Assembly (NCBI GenBank): GCA_024692235.1
Contig: JAILMW010000032.1
Coordinates: 1-64,000 of the forward strand
Direction: 5' to 3'
DNA: 64,000 bases
Origin: Saccharofermentans sp.
GTDB taxonomy: Bacteria; Bacillota; Clostridia; Saccharofermentanales; Saccharofermentanaceae
Positions within the stretch are counted from its first letter, which is position 1; each line of letters opens with the position of its first letter. The notes under the pieces were generated by a model. It searched no databases. It was not told where the DNA came from and was given only the letters and a program-made list of their open reading frames with translations. Positions 53,438 to 62,305 of this stretch are shown here, piece after piece. The position numbers were made by a program, and so were the translations under genes.

Positions 53438-53461
53438 AATCCTATAACCTTTGTAGGGATT
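53438..53461 (+). promoter_or_regulatory. Rrf2-type operator of the sulfhydrylase gene
   Basis: CCTATAACCTTTGTAGG (53441-53457) within the dyad AATCC...GGATT. It matches the cysK site at 14 of 17 positions and lies just downstream of the -10, a repressor position. Confidence 0.7.
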
Positions 53462-53480
53462 AATGAAAGGAGACACATCG

Positions 53481-53555
53481 ATGAACATCATATTCGCAAT
53501 GCTCAGAAGAAATTACAGAAACGGACGAATGTGTCTCTGTATGTGTACAAGATGA
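53481..53555 (+). CDS. Cysteine-rich leader peptide (putative attenuator)
   Basis: 24 codons: MNIIFAMLRRNYRN, then GRMCLCMCTR and a TGA stop. AAAGGAG lies 8 nt before the ATG. Three Cys and two Met codons fall within six codons near the end. The codon run ATGTGTCTC (53529-53537) is exactly complementary to GAGACACAT (53470-53478), which covers the leader's ribosome site. An intrinsic terminator (53587-53625) follows and the biosynthetic gene starts at 53681. This is the geometry of an amino-acid attenuator. Confidence 0.68.
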   Translation: MNIIFAMLRRNYRNGRMCLCMCTR

Positions 53556-53582
53556 TCTCATAGAATTTTAATTACATAAGCC

Positions 53583-53625
53583 GATCAACTCCCCGAAGTC
53601 CTGACCGTCTTTGGGGAGTTTTCTT
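53583..53625 (+). terminator. Attenuator terminator before the sulfhydrylase gene
   Basis: AACTCCCCGAAG (53587-53598) pairs with CTTTGGGGAGTT (53609-53620), 10-nt loop, then TTCTT; the run of T at 53619-53622 is interrupted by one C. It is upstream of its gene, so it should act as a regulated terminator. Confidence 0.75.
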
Positions 53626-53680
53626 AAACAAAAACACCAAAACAATTTCAATAAACTTACATAAAGAGAGGTAAATAACC

Positions 53681-54973
53681 ATGGCATATACATACGACAA
53701 CAACTACAAGTTCGAGACGATTCAGCTTCACGCAGGACAGGAAAATCCCGATCCCGTAACAGACGCAAGAGCAGTACCGATCTACCTTACATCTTCTTAC
53801 GTTTTCCATAATTCACAGCACGCATCCGACAGATTCGGTCTTAAGGATGCAGGTAACGTATACAGCAGGATCACAAATCCCACACAGGATGTATTCGAGC
53901 AGAGAGTAGCAGCTCTCGAGGGCGGTGTCGCCGCATTGGGCGTATCTTCCGGCGCAGCAGCTATCACCAATACACTTCAGGCTCTTGCTCACGCAGGTGA
54001 TCACATCGTAGCCGCAAACAACATCTACGGCGGTACATTCAATCTCTTAAGACATACTCTTCCCGCTTACGGCATCACTACTACTTTCGTTGATCCTCTT
54101 GATCTCGATGCCATCGACGCGGCTTTCCAGGAAAATACAAAGGCAGTGCACATCGAGACTTTGGGCAACCCCAACTCCGAAGTCGTTGATATCGAAGCTA
54201 TCGCAAAGATCGCACATAAGCACGGTGTACCCCTTGTTGTAGATAATACTTTCGCTACACCCTACCTTGTAAGACCTATCGAATACGGTGCTGATATCGT
54301 AGTTCATTCCGCTACTAAGTTTATCGGCGGCCACGGTACTTCCATCGGCGGTGTTATCGTTGATTCCGGTAAGTTCGACTGGGCAGCATCCGGCAAGTTC
54401 CCCTGGCTTGTTGATCCCAACCCTTCCTATCACGGCTTGAGCTTCGCTAAGGACGTAGGAGCTGCTGCATTTGTAGTATATGTAAGAACTATCCTCTTAA
54501 GAGATACGGGTTCTACTTTATCTCCCGTTCACGCATTCGTATTCCTTCAGGGACTTGAGACACTTTCCCTCAGAGTAGAGCGCCACGTAGAGAATGCACT
54601 TAAGGTAGTGGAGTTTCTTAATAATCACCCCAAGGTAGCAAAGGTAAACCACCCTGCAGTATCCACGGATCCTTCTCAGCAGGCTCTTTACAAGAAGTAC
54701 TATCCTAACGGCGGCGGAGTCATCTTCACATTTGAGATCAAGGGCGGCGCTAAGGAAGCTCAGGAGTTCATCGATAAGCTCAAGATCTTCTCACTTCTTG
54801 CAAACGTAGCAGACGTTAAGTCCCTTGCTATCCACCCTGCATCAACTACACACTCCGAGGATTCCGAAGAGGAGCTTGCACTTCAGGGCATCAAGCAGAG
54901 CACGGTTCGTCTCTCCATCGGTATCGAGCACATCGACGATATCCTTGCAGACATCAAGCAGGCTCTCGACTGA
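53681..54973 (+). CDS. O-acetylhomoserine sulfhydrylase (aminocarboxypropyltransferase)
   Basis: 430 aa, the length of MetY-type enzymes. PLP lysine in HSATKFIGGHGT, YSRITNPTQDVFE, and DNTFATPYLVRP. The insertion after the PLP lysine (SGKFPWLVDPNPSYHG) is typical of O-acetylhomoserine sulfhydrylases rather than cystathionine synthases. It makes homocysteine from O-acetylhomoserine and sulfide (or cysteine from O-acetylserine in some members). GAGAGG precedes the ATG. Regulated by an operator and a Cys-rich leader. Confidence 0.92.
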   Translation: MAYTYDNNYKFETIQLHAGQENPDPVTDARAVPIYLTSSYVFHNSQHASDRFGLKDAGNVYSRITNPTQDVFEQRVAALEGGVAALGVSSGAAAITNTLQALAHAGDHIVAANNIYGGTFNLLRHTLPAYGITTTFVDPLDLDAIDAAFQENTKAVHIETLGNPNSEVVDIEAIAKIAHKHGVPLVVDNTFATPYLVRPIEYGADIVVHSATKFIGGHGTSIGGVIVDSGKFDWAASGKFPWLVDPNPSYHGLSFAKDVGAAAFVVYVRTILLRDTGSTLSPVHAFVFLQGLETLSLRVERHVENALKVVEFLNNHPKVAKVNHPAVSTDPSQQALYKKYYPNGGGVIFTFEIKGGAKEAQEFIDKLKIFSLLANVADVKSLAIHPASTTHSEDSEEELALQGIKQSTVRLSIGIEHIDDILADIKQALD

Positions 54974-55004
54974 CACTTAACACTTCGATATATACAACAC
55001 CACA

Positions 55005-55035
55005 AAACCCCGACTTCAAGTTGAAGTCGGGGTTT
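55005..55035. terminator. Bidirectional terminator
   Basis: 15-bp perfect stem AAACCCCGACTTCAA (55005-55019) and TTGAAGTCGGGGTTT (55021-55035), between the convergent sulfhydrylase and cyclophilin genes. The apparent one-base loop implies that the inner pairs open in vivo. Confidence 0.9.
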
Positions 55036-55069
55036 AAAATGCTCTTTGAATTTCTTCGAAATGCAGTTC

Positions 55070-55555
55070 TTACAGCTGAACTGTCATTACTTCGATGACC
55101 TGAGGCTCAAGGGGCTTGTCGTTATAATCTGTCCTTGTCTCAGCGATCTTATCTACGATCTCGATACCCTCGATGACCTTACCGAAAGCAGCATAGGAAC
55201 CGTCCAGGTGAGGTGCATCCTCATGCATGATGAAGAACTGGGATCCTGCGGAATCGGGATCCATTGCACGTGCCATGGAAAGAACGCCTCTTGTATGACG
55301 AAGATCGTTCTTAACGCCGTTCTGTGCGAACTCTCCCTTGATGTGATATCCGGGACCGCCCATTCCGGTTCCGTCGGGACAGCCGCCCTGGATCATGAAG
55401 CCGGGAATTACACGGTGGAAAGTAAGTCCGTTATAGAAGCCCTGGCTTGCGAGCTTAACGAAGTTCTCTACAGTGATGGGAGCGATCTCGGGATAAAGCT
55501 CGCACTTGATGTCACCTAAGTCCTTGATCGTGATGGTTACGATGGGATTTGCCAT
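55070..55555 (-). CDS. Cyclophilin-type peptidyl-prolyl cis-trans isomerase
   Basis: 161 aa. [13 protein letters not shown] and [16 protein letters not shown] are the catalytic-site motifs; no signal peptide, so cytoplasmic. It follows the nicotinate phosphoribosyltransferase with a TAATG overlap. Confidence 0.93.
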   Translation of the reverse strand: MANPIVTITIKDLGDIKCELYPEIAPITVENFVKLASQGFYNGLTFHRVIPGFMIQGGCPDGTGMGGPGYHIKGEFAQNGVKNDLRHTRGVLSMARAMDPDSAGSQFFIMHEDAPHLDGSYAAFGKVIEGIEIVDKIAETRTDYNDKPLEPQVIEVMTVQL

Positions 55556-57030
55556 TAGTTATTACCTCTCTTGTCTTTATGCTTATAGCTTCTTAGTATA
55601 TCATCCTTTATCTTCCAAAGCTTGGGTGAAAGATCTACATAGTAGTTGTGGGGATTTTCAAATCTCTTAACTGCATCCCATAAAGAATCGATCTCCTTGG
55701 TGCAGTAGTTCCTGATATCCGTAATGGAAGGAGACTTGTAGCAGCATTCGCCCTTATCGAAGATCTTGACCAGGAGCTTTCTTGTCTCATAATTCTCCAG
55801 GGTCTTGGATTTCCATGTCTCTACGGGGTCAAATATCTCATATGGCTCGCCGCCCGGGATCTCCTCGCCTTCCACGAAGAGAACGTCAGCCATAGCCTTG
55901 CCTGTTGCCTTATCGTAGAATCTTACGATCTCCTTACTGCAGGGAGTAGTCACCTTGCCCGCGTTCTCGGATATCTTCATCTTGGGGATGATGTTGCCGT
56001 TTTGATCCTCGACTGCGCAGATCTTATATACGCCTCCGAATACCGGCTCGGCCTTGGAAGTTATAAGCCTCTCGCCTACTCCGAAGGAATCGATGCAGGC
56101 ACCCTGCCTTATAAGATCCCTGATTATATATTCATCAAGGGCATTGGATACGGTGATCTTACAATCCGTAAGTCCTGCCTCATCCAGCATCTGCCTTGCC
56201 TTCTGGGTCATATATGTAAGGTCTCCGCTGTCGATCCTTATTCCAAGGAGCCTCTTGCCCATAGGTTCAAGTACTTCCTTGGCACATCTGATGGCATTGG
56301 GGATACCGCTCTTTAAGACATCGTATGTATCGACCAGAAGAAGAGTCTTATCGGGATAAGATTCGGCATATGCCTTGAATGCTTCGAACTCGTCGTCATA
56401 GAGCATTACCCAGCTGTGAGCCATGGTGCCTGAAAGCGGAATGTCGAATTGCTGTCCGCAGATAGTACAGGAAGTACCTGCTACACCTGCGATATAAGCA
56501 GCACGGGCGCCCAATACGGAAGCATCGAAGCCCTGCGCTCTTCTTGCACCGAACTCCATTATCGGCCTTCCTTCAGCTGCTCTTACGATCCTTGCGGTCT
56601 TGGTAGCGATAAGGCTCTGGTGGTTGATGGTACAAAGAAGCGCCGTCTCAAGAAGCTGCGCCTGAAGGACGGGGCCTCTGACCTTAACGAGAGGCTCTCT
56701 CGGAAATACGATCGTACCCTCGGGGATAGCCCATACATCACAACTGAACTTGAAATCACGAAGATAAGAGATGAATCTGTCATCGAATCCGTAGCTGCTT
56801 AAAAACTTCAGATCTTCCTCGGTAAAGTGAAGATTATTAAGATAATCTATGACCTGCTCAAGGCCTGCCATAACGGCAAATCCGCCGTGTTCGGGAACGT
56901 CCCTGAAGAACATGTCAAAATATACGATCTTGTCTTCGTTACCGCCGTCAAGATAGCCCTTGCCCATGGTGAGCTCATAGAAATCAGTGAGCATACTCAT
57001 GTTCGTGCGGTCATTCCACATACTATTCAT
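55555..57030 (-). CDS. pncB: Nicotinate phosphoribosyltransferase
   Basis: 491 aa. [12 protein letters not shown] (active-site loop), [10 protein letters not shown], and [11 protein letters not shown] are diagnostic. Converts nicotinate to nicotinate mononucleotide in NAD salvage. GAGGTG precedes the ATG. Followed by the cyclophilin gene. Confidence 0.93.
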   Translation of the reverse strand: MNSMWNDRTNMSMLTDFYELTMGKGYLDGGNEDKIVYFDMFFRDVPEHGGFAVMAGLEQVIDYLNNLHFTEEDLKFLSSYGFDDRFISYLRDFKFSCDVWAIPEGTIVFPREPLVKVRGPVLQAQLLETALLCTINHQSLIATKTARIVRAAEGRPIMEFGARRAQGFDASVLGARAAYIAGVAGTSCTICGQQFDIPLSGTMAHSWVMLYDDEFEAFKAYAESYPDKTLLLVDTYDVLKSGIPNAIRCAKEVLEPMGKRLLGIRIDSGDLTYMTQKARQMLDEAGLTDCKITVSNALDEYIIRDLIRQGACIDSFGVGERLITSKAEPVFGGVYKICAVEDQNGNIIPKMKISENAGKVTTPCSKEIVRFYDKATGKAMADVLFVEGEEIPGGEPYEIFDPVETWKSKTLENYETRKLLVKIFDKGECCYKSPSITDIRNYCTKEIDSLWDAVKRFENPHNYYVDLSPKLWKIKDDILRSYKHKDKRGNN

Positions 57031-57062
57031 GACTTGTCACCTCGTGTATCCGAATAATAAAA

Positions 57063-57093
57063 AAGGCCCCGGATGAAGAACATTCGGAGCCTT
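57063..57093 (-). terminator. Intrinsic terminator of the SPFH-NfeD unit
   Basis: Minus-strand stem AAGGCTCCGAATG against CATCCGGGGCCTT, then a T run; lies 17 nt past the SPFH stop. Confidence 0.85.
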
Positions 57094-57109
57094 AATTATA
57101 GCTTATTAA

Positions 57110-58003
57110 TCAGTCTTTTACTATCTCCTTCAAGGATGTCGCAAGACCTGCAAGCCCCTGGATCTCCGAAGGGATAATGATCTTTGTAGCCTTACCGTCA
57201 GCTGCCTTCTCGAATGCCTCGAGGCTCTTTATAGCAACAAGACCCTGATCTGCGCCTACGTCCTTGATCATCTGAAGACCCTTAGCTGTAGCTTCCTGTA
57301 CTGCGAGGATAGCCTGAGCCTGACCTTCAGCCTCTCTGATAGCTGCTTCCTTCTTAGCCTCGGCACGAAGGATAGCTGACTCCTTCTCACCTTCTGCCTC
57401 ACGGATAGCTGCTTCCTTCTTACCTTCTGCAACGAGGATAGCTTCTCTCTTCTCTCTCTCGGCCTTCATCTGCTTCTCCATGGCTACCTGGATCTCCTTG
57501 GGAGGCATGATGTTCTTAAGCTCAACTCTGTTTACCTTGATTCCCCAGGGATCTGTTGCCTCATCGAGGAGCTCTCTCATCTTTGTATTGATGATGTCAC
57601 GGCTTGTAAGAGTCTGGTCGAGCTCGAGGTCACCGATGATGTTACGAAGTGTTGTAGCGGAAAGATTCTCGATAGCGCTGATGGGACGCTCGATACCGTA
57701 TGTATAGAGCTTAGGATCAACGATCTGATAGAAGAGGACAGTATCGATCATCATGGTTACGTTATCCTTTGTGATAACGGCCTGAGGCTGGAAGTCTGCT
57801 ACCTTCTCCTTCAGGGATATCTTCTTTGCTACCTTATCGATAACGGGGACCTTGAAGTGGATACCCGTCTCCCACGTTGTCTTATATGCACCGAGCCTCT
57901 CTACGATGAATGTCGTAGCCTGAGGAACGATCTTAACACATGAACAAACTACAATGATAAGGATCACTGCTAATACTAATACAGGAACTACTGCTGCCGG
58001 CAT
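57110..58003 (-). CDS. SPFH/band 7 protein (stomatin/QmcA-like)
   Basis: 297 aa. N-terminal helix (VPVLVLAVILIIVVCSC), SPFH domain (ERLGAYKTTWETGIHFKVP), then a long helix with near-identical AAIREAEGEKE-type repeats (about 190-245) that should form a coiled coil, as in flotillins. Forms membrane-associated rings. The upstream NfeD gene is the known partner. AGGAGGG precedes the ATG. Confidence 0.92.
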   Translation of the reverse strand: MPAAVVPVLVLAVILIIVVCSCVKIVPQATTFIVERLGAYKTTWETGIHFKVPVIDKVAKKISLKEKVADFQPQAVITKDNVTMMIDTVLFYQIVDPKLYTYGIERPISAIENLSATTLRNIIGDLELDQTLTSRDIINTKMRELLDEATDPWGIKVNRVELKNIMPPKEIQVAMEKQMKAEREKREAILVAEGKKEAAIREAEGEKESAILRAEAKKEAAIREAEGQAQAILAVQEATAKGLQMIKDVGADQGLVAIKSLEAFEKAADGKATKIIIPSEIQGLAGLATSLKEIVKD

Positions 58004-58036
58004 TTTCTTACCCTCCTAATACCTTTAATGTTTCTA

Positions 58037-58483
58037 TTATACTTCTTTTACGATGAGCTTGACGCCTTCCATTGAAAGGACTTTAACCTTAGCGCCTTCA
58101 CTGATGGCTTTGTCCGCCTTTGCACTCCAGACTTGACCCAAGACCTTGATCTGTCCCTGACCGGCCATAGGATCGATCGCCTTGATGACGACACCTTCCT
58201 TGCCGATAACGCGATCCGCATTAGTCGGATCCGTCTTCCCGGAATGCTTTGCGTCTATAGCGGGCCTTATCCATATGAGACATGCTACGAAGCAAACAAC
58301 AGATACAATGATCATGGCGATGACCTGAGCGGCTACCGGAGCTCCCAAGAGATCCATTATAGCGGCGACCAGACATCCTGCTGCACACCATACCGTGGTG
58401 ATCCCGAGTGTAACGGCTTCTACGATGAGGAATGCGACCATCAGTATAAGCCATACTATCCACATGCTGATTGTGAAATCCAT
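58037..58483 (-). CDS. NfeD family membrane protein
   Basis: 148 aa from the ATG 58481-58483 (8 nt after GGGAGG; an upstream GTG is too close). Membrane helices at about 5-25, 30-45 and 48-70, then the OB-fold domain (VIGKEGVVIKAIDPMAGQGQIKV-type region). NfeD proteins pair with SPFH proteins, which follow here. Confidence 0.9.
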   Translation of the reverse strand: MDFTISMWIVWLILMVAFLIVEAVTLGITTVWCAAGCLVAAIMDLLGAPVAAQVIAMIIVSVVCFVACLIWIRPAIDAKHSGKTDPTNADRVIGKEGVVIKAIDPMAGQGQIKVLGQVWSAKADKAISEGAKVKVLSMEGVKLIVKEV

Positions 58484-58590
58484 ATACACTACCTCCCTTA
58501 TTCATACTTGTAACGATTATACCCTGCCCCAAATCCCGAATCCATATTTCCCGATCCAACTTATACAAGTCTTAAACTTTGCTTTAAGTT

Positions 58591-58619
58591 TTGACAATAT
58601 ATCACCGTTGGGCTATTGT
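58591..58619 (+). promoter_or_regulatory. Promoter giving a leaderless mRNA for the acyltransferase gene
   Basis: -35 TTGACA (58591-58596), 17-nt spacer, -10 TATTGT (58614-58619), then six bases and the ATG at 58626. There is no Shine-Dalgarno. Confidence 0.65.
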
Positions 58620-58625
58620 AGACAC

Positions 58626-59642
58626 ATGCGAAAAACCTATATAGATCACATGAAGGCGATAGGCGCGTTCCTTGTTATACTGGCGCATTCGATCTCGACT
58701 TATTCCGAATCTTTTAAACTCGTACCGAGGCCTTGGGGCATCGTCTCTAATCTGTGTTACGCAGTCAATGCGACGATCTTCTTCGTTATCGCAGGATACC
58801 TTTGCCATAAGCAGGATATTCCCCGTTTTTACTACAAGAAGGAGACGAAGATACTTATTCCTCTTGTCTCTTTCTCACTTCTTAAGATCTTCTACACCAT
58901 GTTCCTTTCGGAAAGATTCGCTCACTCGGATTCACTCTGGGGAATGATAAATGACGCTTTCGTCTACGGCAGGCTCTACTGGTTCCCCTATACTCTCTTC
59001 GTGATCTTCCTTGCGGCGCCTTTATTCTGGCACGACAAGGAGCGCGACAGTAAAAGGCTCGTTGCCTCTGTTGCCGCCATGGTGATATTTGCGGGATGGG
59101 ATCAATATCTTTCCATGACAGGCAAGGAGAACTCCATCCTTCTTCTTCAGCTCAATAATGTATTTAAATATATCCCTTATTTTCTTATGGGAACCGTCTT
59201 CGGACATCTTAAAGGAGATCGTCTCGAGAGCTTCCTTTCGAAGCATATCCCGATAAGGCTTGCCGTATGCGAAGTGCTTACCGTATTCTTCGGATATATG
59301 CTCGTAAGAGGACTTCCCGCAGGAGATGAGGTGCGCGTTGTCTGGGAACTTCCTTTCTACAAGAGGCTTCTTATCGCACTTCCCCTCATATACATGATCT
59401 ACGGGGTATCAAGGCTCCTTCCAAAGGATATAAAGTGGCTTGAACTTGTAGGAAAGAGATCTCTTCAGATACTCTTCTTCGACAGCATCTTCAGGACAGT
59501 GCTCTATAGCGCACTTACAAAGGTCACGGAACATCAGCTCTGGATGATACCCGTCGTTGCACTTCTTAGCATAGTCCTCACCGTACTTTCCTGCGAGGTA
59601 ATAAAAAGGATCCCCGGTATAAGGACCCTCGTAGGACTTTAA
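58626..59642 (+). CDS. Acyltransferase family 3 membrane protein
   Basis: 338 aa. Starts MRKTYIDHMKAIGAFLVI, where the family D/H residues lie (HMKAIG..ILAHSIS), so this is the start; earlier ATGs lie inside the promoter. About ten membrane helices, typical of O-acyltransferases acting on surface sugars. No ribosome binding site; see the promoter. It ends 4 nt inside truA (convergent). Confidence 0.85.
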   Translation: MRKTYIDHMKAIGAFLVILAHSISTYSESFKLVPRPWGIVSNLCYAVNATIFFVIAGYLCHKQDIPRFYYKKETKILIPLVSFSLLKIFYTMFLSERFAHSDSLWGMINDAFVYGRLYWFPYTLFVIFLAAPLFWHDKERDSKRLVASVAAMVIFAGWDQYLSMTGKENSILLLQLNNVFKYIPYFLMGTVFGHLKGDRLESFLSKHIPIRLAVCEVLTVFFGYMLVRGLPAGDEVRVVWELPFYKRLLIALPLIYMIYGVSRLLPKDIKWLELVGKRSLQILFFDSIFRTVLYSALTKVTEHQLWMIPVVALLSIVLTVLSCEVIKRIPGIRTLVGL

Positions 59643-60406
59643 TCGGCTTTAAGCCACTTACTCCAGTCGTAGTAGACTTCTTCCAGCGTAAGCCCTTCAG
59701 GCGGCAATGTCTTGCCTGCATTTCTTCTGTCGGGGTGCTCGAAAAGCTCCCTTATGTCATCTTCCGTGAGCTTACCAAGTCCCGCATAGAGGATCGTTCC
59801 GCTCATGATCCTGACCATATTGTAGAGGAACGCTTCTCCCTGAACTTCTATCTCTATTATCCCGGTGGAAGGGATCTTTCTGACGTTCACCGCAAACATT
59901 CGTCTTATAGTAGTCTTCTGACTGCCGCCTGCGGCACAGAAGGATGCGAAGTCATGCTCTCCTGCCATAAGGGAAGCGGCCTTTCTCATAAGCTCTATAT
60001 CAGGCTCTGCCTTAACATAATGTGCATAGCGAGAAAGAAGCGGACTTCTGGTGCGGCCGGGCAGGATCCTGTATATATATCTCTTACCCAGGCTTTCAAA
60101 CCTTGCGTTGAATCCGTCCTTTACATATACCGCCTTCTTCACGGAGCAATCATCCGGAAGGAGACAGTTAAGTGCTAACGGGATCTTATCTTCGGGAATA
60201 TAAAAAGGGACTTCCAGGGAGGATACATGGCCCCGTGCGTGGACCCCTGCATCCGTCCTGGAACATCCCGTTACGGTTAACTTAGTCTTATATACTTCAG
60301 AGACCGCCTCGTTAAGGACCTGCTGAACGGATCTGCCGTTATCCTGGATCTGATAACCTACAAAGTCCGTGCCGTCATATTCACTTATAAGGGCGATCGT
60401 AGGCAT
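59639..60406 (-). CDS. truA: tRNA pseudouridine(38-40) synthase
   Basis: 255 aa. ISEYDGTDFVGYQIQ, catalytic Asp in GCSRTDAGVHARGHVSS-type motif (C-S-R-T-D-A), and NMVRIMSGTIL. Modifies the tRNA anticodon arm. In Firmicutes it commonly follows ecfT; here a ROK gene comes between. Confidence 0.95.
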   Translation of the reverse strand: MPTIALISEYDGTDFVGYQIQDNGRSVQQVLNEAVSEVYKTKLTVTGCSRTDAGVHARGHVSSLEVPFYIPEDKIPLALNCLLPDDCSVKKAVYVKDGFNARFESLGKRYIYRILPGRTRSPLLSRYAHYVKAEPDIELMRKAASLMAGEHDFASFCAAGGSQKTTIRRMFAVNVRKIPSTGIIEIEVQGEAFLYNMVRIMSGTILYAGLGKLTEDDIRELFEHPDRRNAGKTLPPEGLTLEEVYYDWSKWLKAD

Positions 60407-60408
60407 TC

Positions 60409-61398
60409 TTATGCTATGCTCGCCGTTCCGTCAAGACCGTCGTCGGCACATGCCTTACCCATCATGGCAGCACCTACGATGCCTGCGTCATTCCCCATCT
60501 GCGCAAGCTTGATCTGTGTCTTCTTGACTCCGGGACCGAAGTAAGGCCTCGAGAGTGTCTTTTCTCTTAAGGGGACGATAAGAGGATCGCCTTCATTACA
60601 TACGCCGCCGCCTATTACGAGTACTTCGGGCATAAATGTGTTGATGGCATTTGCAAGACCGTCAGCTAAGTAATCGATATACATATCTACTACTGCCTTA
60701 CCTGTCTCATCGCCTCTTCTCATTGCTTCGAAAGCTGTCTTACCGCTTACCTTGCCGTTCTCTTCGATAAGTACGTTAAGGATAGAATCGGGATTAGCAT
60801 CAGCTGCTTCCTTTGTCATCCTGATAAGAGCGCTTGCCGAGCTATATGCCTCGAAGCACCCCTTACGTCCGCAGGAGCATGGCTGTCCGCCTGATACGAG
60901 TACTGTATGACCGAACTCGGAACCTGCCTGGTTGAAGCCGGAATAAATCCTGCCGTTAACGATAACGCCGGCACCTACACCTGTTCCGAGAGTAATAGTA
61001 ACGGAATCCTGTGTACCCTTGGCTGCACCTGCTACTGCCTCGGCCATACCTGCGCAGTTAGCGTCGTTGTCGATATATACGGGAAGATCTACGACTTCTC
61101 TTATGAGCTTTCTCATGGGAGCCATATTGAAAGGAAGGTTGCTGGAATAAACAAGAACACCTGCCTTATTGTCGGGTGTTCCGGGAGATCCGATGCCGAT
61201 AGCTGTTACGTCAGATACCTTAAGGTTTGCTTCTTCTATGACCTTGAGCGCGAGCTCACCCATATCCTTGATGATCTCTTCCATGGTACGCTCTGCATGC
61301 GTCTTGATGCTCTGCTTGTTAAGAAGTTCGCCGCTCTCCGTAACGATACCGGCCTTGATGTTTGTTCCGCCTAAGTCGATGCCTACATAATATGCCAT
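60409..61398 (-). CDS. ROK family glucokinase
   Basis: 329 aa. GIDLGGTNIKAGI (ATP site), GSEFGHTVLVSGG, and the zinc motif CSCGRKGCFE with the preceding GH, all typical of ROK sugar kinases; the likely substrate is glucose. Starts 97 nt after the ecfT stop and precedes truA by 2 nt, so it shares the truA transcript. Confidence 0.9.
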   Translation of the reverse strand: MAYYVGIDLGGTNIKAGIVTESGELLNKQSIKTHAERTMEEIIKDMGELALKVIEEANLKVSDVTAIGIGSPGTPDNKAGVLVYSSNLPFNMAPMRKLIREVVDLPVYIDNDANCAGMAEAVAGAAKGTQDSVTITLGTGVGAGVIVNGRIYSGFNQAGSEFGHTVLVSGGQPCSCGRKGCFEAYSSASALIRMTKEAADANPDSILNVLIEENGKVSGKTAFEAMRRGDETGKAVVDMYIDYLADGLANAINTFMPEVLVIGGGVCNEGDPLIVPLREKTLSRPYFGPGVKKTQIKLAQMGNDAGIVGAAMMGKACADDGLDGTASIA

Positions 61399-61495
61399 AG
61401 GATTGACCGTCCTTCCGTGTGTTATTTTACTTATCCATAGTGTCTGACATTGTCAAAACGTTAGTATTTTAACACACGCGAATTCATTTGTCTGT
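61399..61495 (-). other. Intergenic gap with dyads upstream of the ROK gene
   Basis: Contains TTGACA with an overlapping TGACATTGTCA dyad, and two GTGTGTTA/TAACACAC half-sites about 40 nt apart. There is no well-spaced -10 and no clear terminator for ecfT. Possible operator, not assignable. Confidence 0.3.
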
Positions 61496-62305
61496 TTAAT
61501 GAATTACGAATTCTATTACGAGAATTACCGCTGCGCCTATAAGGAGCAATCCGCCTGCAGCAACGTCCTTTCCGGTCATCTTCAACGGATTGAGCTTGGT
61601 CCTTCCTTCTCCGCCTCTGTAGCATCTCGCATCCATGGCTACGGCAAGTTCCTCGGCATGCTTAAAGCTTGCGACGAACAGCGGGATCAGGACCGTGATA
61701 TAGCCCTTTACCCTGTTTAAGACCGTTCCGGTATCGTAGTCGGCGCCTCTTGAGATCTGTGCCTTCATGATCTTATCAGTCTCTTCTATTAAAGTGGGGA
61801 TGAACCTTAATGCGATAGACATCATCATCGCCATCTCATGGACCGGAACCTTGATTACCTTCATCCAGCCGCAAAGCGACTCTAAGGCATCCGATACCTT
61901 AAGAGGTGTTGTAGTAAGTGTCAGCAGGACACTTGTCGATATGATGAGGAATATGAGCCTTAATGCCATTACGGCACCTTTCCAGAGGCCCTGATCGGTT
62001 ATTGTGATCTTCGCCCACTTAAATACTATATCCCCGCCTTTGGTAGCGAATATATTCAATATGAAGATGAATAGAGCCAGCGGCAATACGGGAAGTATCG
62101 ATGTCCAGAGTACCTTGGGGGGTATCTTCGCGCATACAACCTGTATGAGAGTTATAACGGCCGCAGCTAATAAGGCTGCCGGAGACTTTACCATAAACAG
62201 GACTACGAGATAGACGATATACATCACTATCTTTACCCTTGGGTCAGTTCTGTGAAGGATAGACCCTGTATCTATGAACTTTCCGAGACTTATATCCTTA
62301 AGCAT
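61496..62305 (-). CDS. ecfT: Energy-coupling factor transporter transmembrane protein EcfT
   Basis: 269 aa from the ATG 62303-62305 (GAGGAGG 9 nt upstream, 8-nt overlap with ecfA). Five or six helices; the two coupling motifs are visible as AQISRGADYD and MDARCYRGGEGR. It couples ATP hydrolysis by EcfA to vitamin or metal uptake through separate S proteins, none of which is in the window. Confidence 0.92.
   Translation of the reverse strand: MLKDISLGKFIDTGSILHRTDPRVKIVMYIVYLVVLFMVKSPAALLAAAVITLIQVVCAKIPPKVLWTSILPVLPLALFIFILNIFATKGGDIVFKWAKITITDQGLWKGAVMALRLIFLIISTSVLLTLTTTPLKVSDALESLCGWMKVIKVPVHEMAMMMSIALRFIPTLIEETDKIMKAQISRGADYDTGTVLNRVKGYITVLIPLFVASFKHAEELAVAMDARCYRGGEGRTKLNPLKMTGKDVAAGGLLLIGAAVILVIEFVIH

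Noticed and set aside
57320..57413. Repeats in the SPFH gene considered as mobile or CRISPR-like
   Set aside because: They encode the in-frame heptad-like EA/REAEGE segments of a coiled coil; there are no spacers.
61399..61495. TTGACA as a ROK promoter
   Set aside because: No acceptable -10 lies 16-18 nt downstream (TAAGTA only), so it is reported only as a gap with dyads.
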